From positions 1 to 17,809 of the forward strand of contig WIDE01000064.1 of NCBI GenBank assembly GCA_015039315.1: a DNA stretch of 17,809 nucleotides, read 5' to 3'. Below the pieces are notes generated by a model. It was not told where the DNA came from and did no database searches. It saw only the letters and a list, made by a program, of their open reading frames with translations. Positions 17,735-17,809 of the stretch are shown here, piece by piece. Source of the DNA: Clavulina sp. PMI_390 (Eukaryota > Basidiomycota > Agaricomycetes > Cantharellales > Hydnaceae). A program made the position numbers and the translations under genes. Every line of letters starts with the position of its first letter. Within the stretch, counting starts at the first letter, position 1.

Positions 17735-17809
17735 ATGTCTTCCACCACCGCTCCTCGCAATGTTGCCATCCCTTACTCCTCCAAGACCCTCAAGCTCTCT
17801 TCCTTCTCT
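17735..17809 (+). CDS. 5' end of a probably highly expressed gene (partial)
   Basis: Only 25 codons are present, beginning MSSTTAPRNVAIPYSSKTLK, and the frame is open to the end of the window. The start context CACCATGTC is close to the fungal optimum, the leader is CT-rich, and codons are strongly biased to C-ending forms (TCC, ACC, CTC, ATC, TAC) and AAG, unlike the F-box genes. This pattern suggests a well-expressed housekeeping-type gene. The peptide is too short for me to name the product. Confidence 0.7.
   Translation, partial: MSSTTAPRNVAIPYSSKTLKLSSFS

Noticed and set aside
1..17809. tRNA, rRNA, CRISPR, transposase or viral genes
   Set aside because: No sequence hallmark of any of these was recognised on either strand.

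Overview
The window looks like nuclear DNA from a filamentous fungus, most likely a basidiomycete of the Agaricomycetes. The reasons are short phase-0 introns (about 49-89 nt) with CTAAC-like branch sites, pyrimidine-rich leaders before start codons, and tandem families of F-box proteins with leucine-rich C-terminal parts, a typical expansion in that class. There is no sign of bacterial operons, RNA genes, CRISPR arrays or a recognisable intact transposon. Species and family-level database matches cannot be determined from sequence alone.

Layout. 1-1594: no supportable gene. 1595-2866 (+): one spliced gene whose product has a His plus Asn-Cys arrangement reminiscent of the LRAT/PPPDE-like fold and a C-terminal coiled coil; it probably contains a 12-nt micro-exon. 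2867-5173: 2.3 kb without a gene but with one perfect 11-bp hairpin. 5174-12919 (-): four head-to-tail paralogues of one F-box family (called A, B, C, D from low to high coordinates; transcription runs D to A). All four share one gene structure: exon 1 of about 228 codons, a ~50-nt phase-0 intron, exon 2 of about 290 codons, and a second phase-0 intron directly after a conserved Thr-Leu-Phe. B (525 aa) and D (526 aa) read intact; A and C carry frameshifts. 12920-13958: no gene beyond D's promoter-proximal element. 13959-16930 (-): a second, different F-box family as a tandem pair, G intact (405 aa) and F broken by at least three frame lesions. 16931-17734: G's upstream region, then a CT-rich leader. 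17735-17809 (+): the first 25 codons of another gene that runs off the window.

How the parts relate. F-box proteins are known as substrate adaptors of SCF (Skp1-Cullin-F-box) ubiquitin ligases, so the block from 5 to 17 kb is best read as a birth-and-death cluster of putative adaptors, with intact and broken copies alternating along the chromosome (D intact, C broken, B intact, A broken; G intact, F broken). The most interesting non-coding signals are: (1) a CGTG(G/A)GAA element, the consensus of CSL (RBPJ/Su(H)/Cbf11-type) factors, 20-33 nt upstream of the ATG in all four A-D copies; (2) a probable terminal micro-exon of 5-6 codons in A, C and D; (3) a stop-free, length-3n last intron in B, whose retention would add a hydrophobic tail; (4) a duplicated promoter block (CACGTG, a 20-bp identity and palindromic TCCGCGGA) upstream of F and G. 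All splice calls are made by eye from comparison of the paralogues and no transcript data were available.
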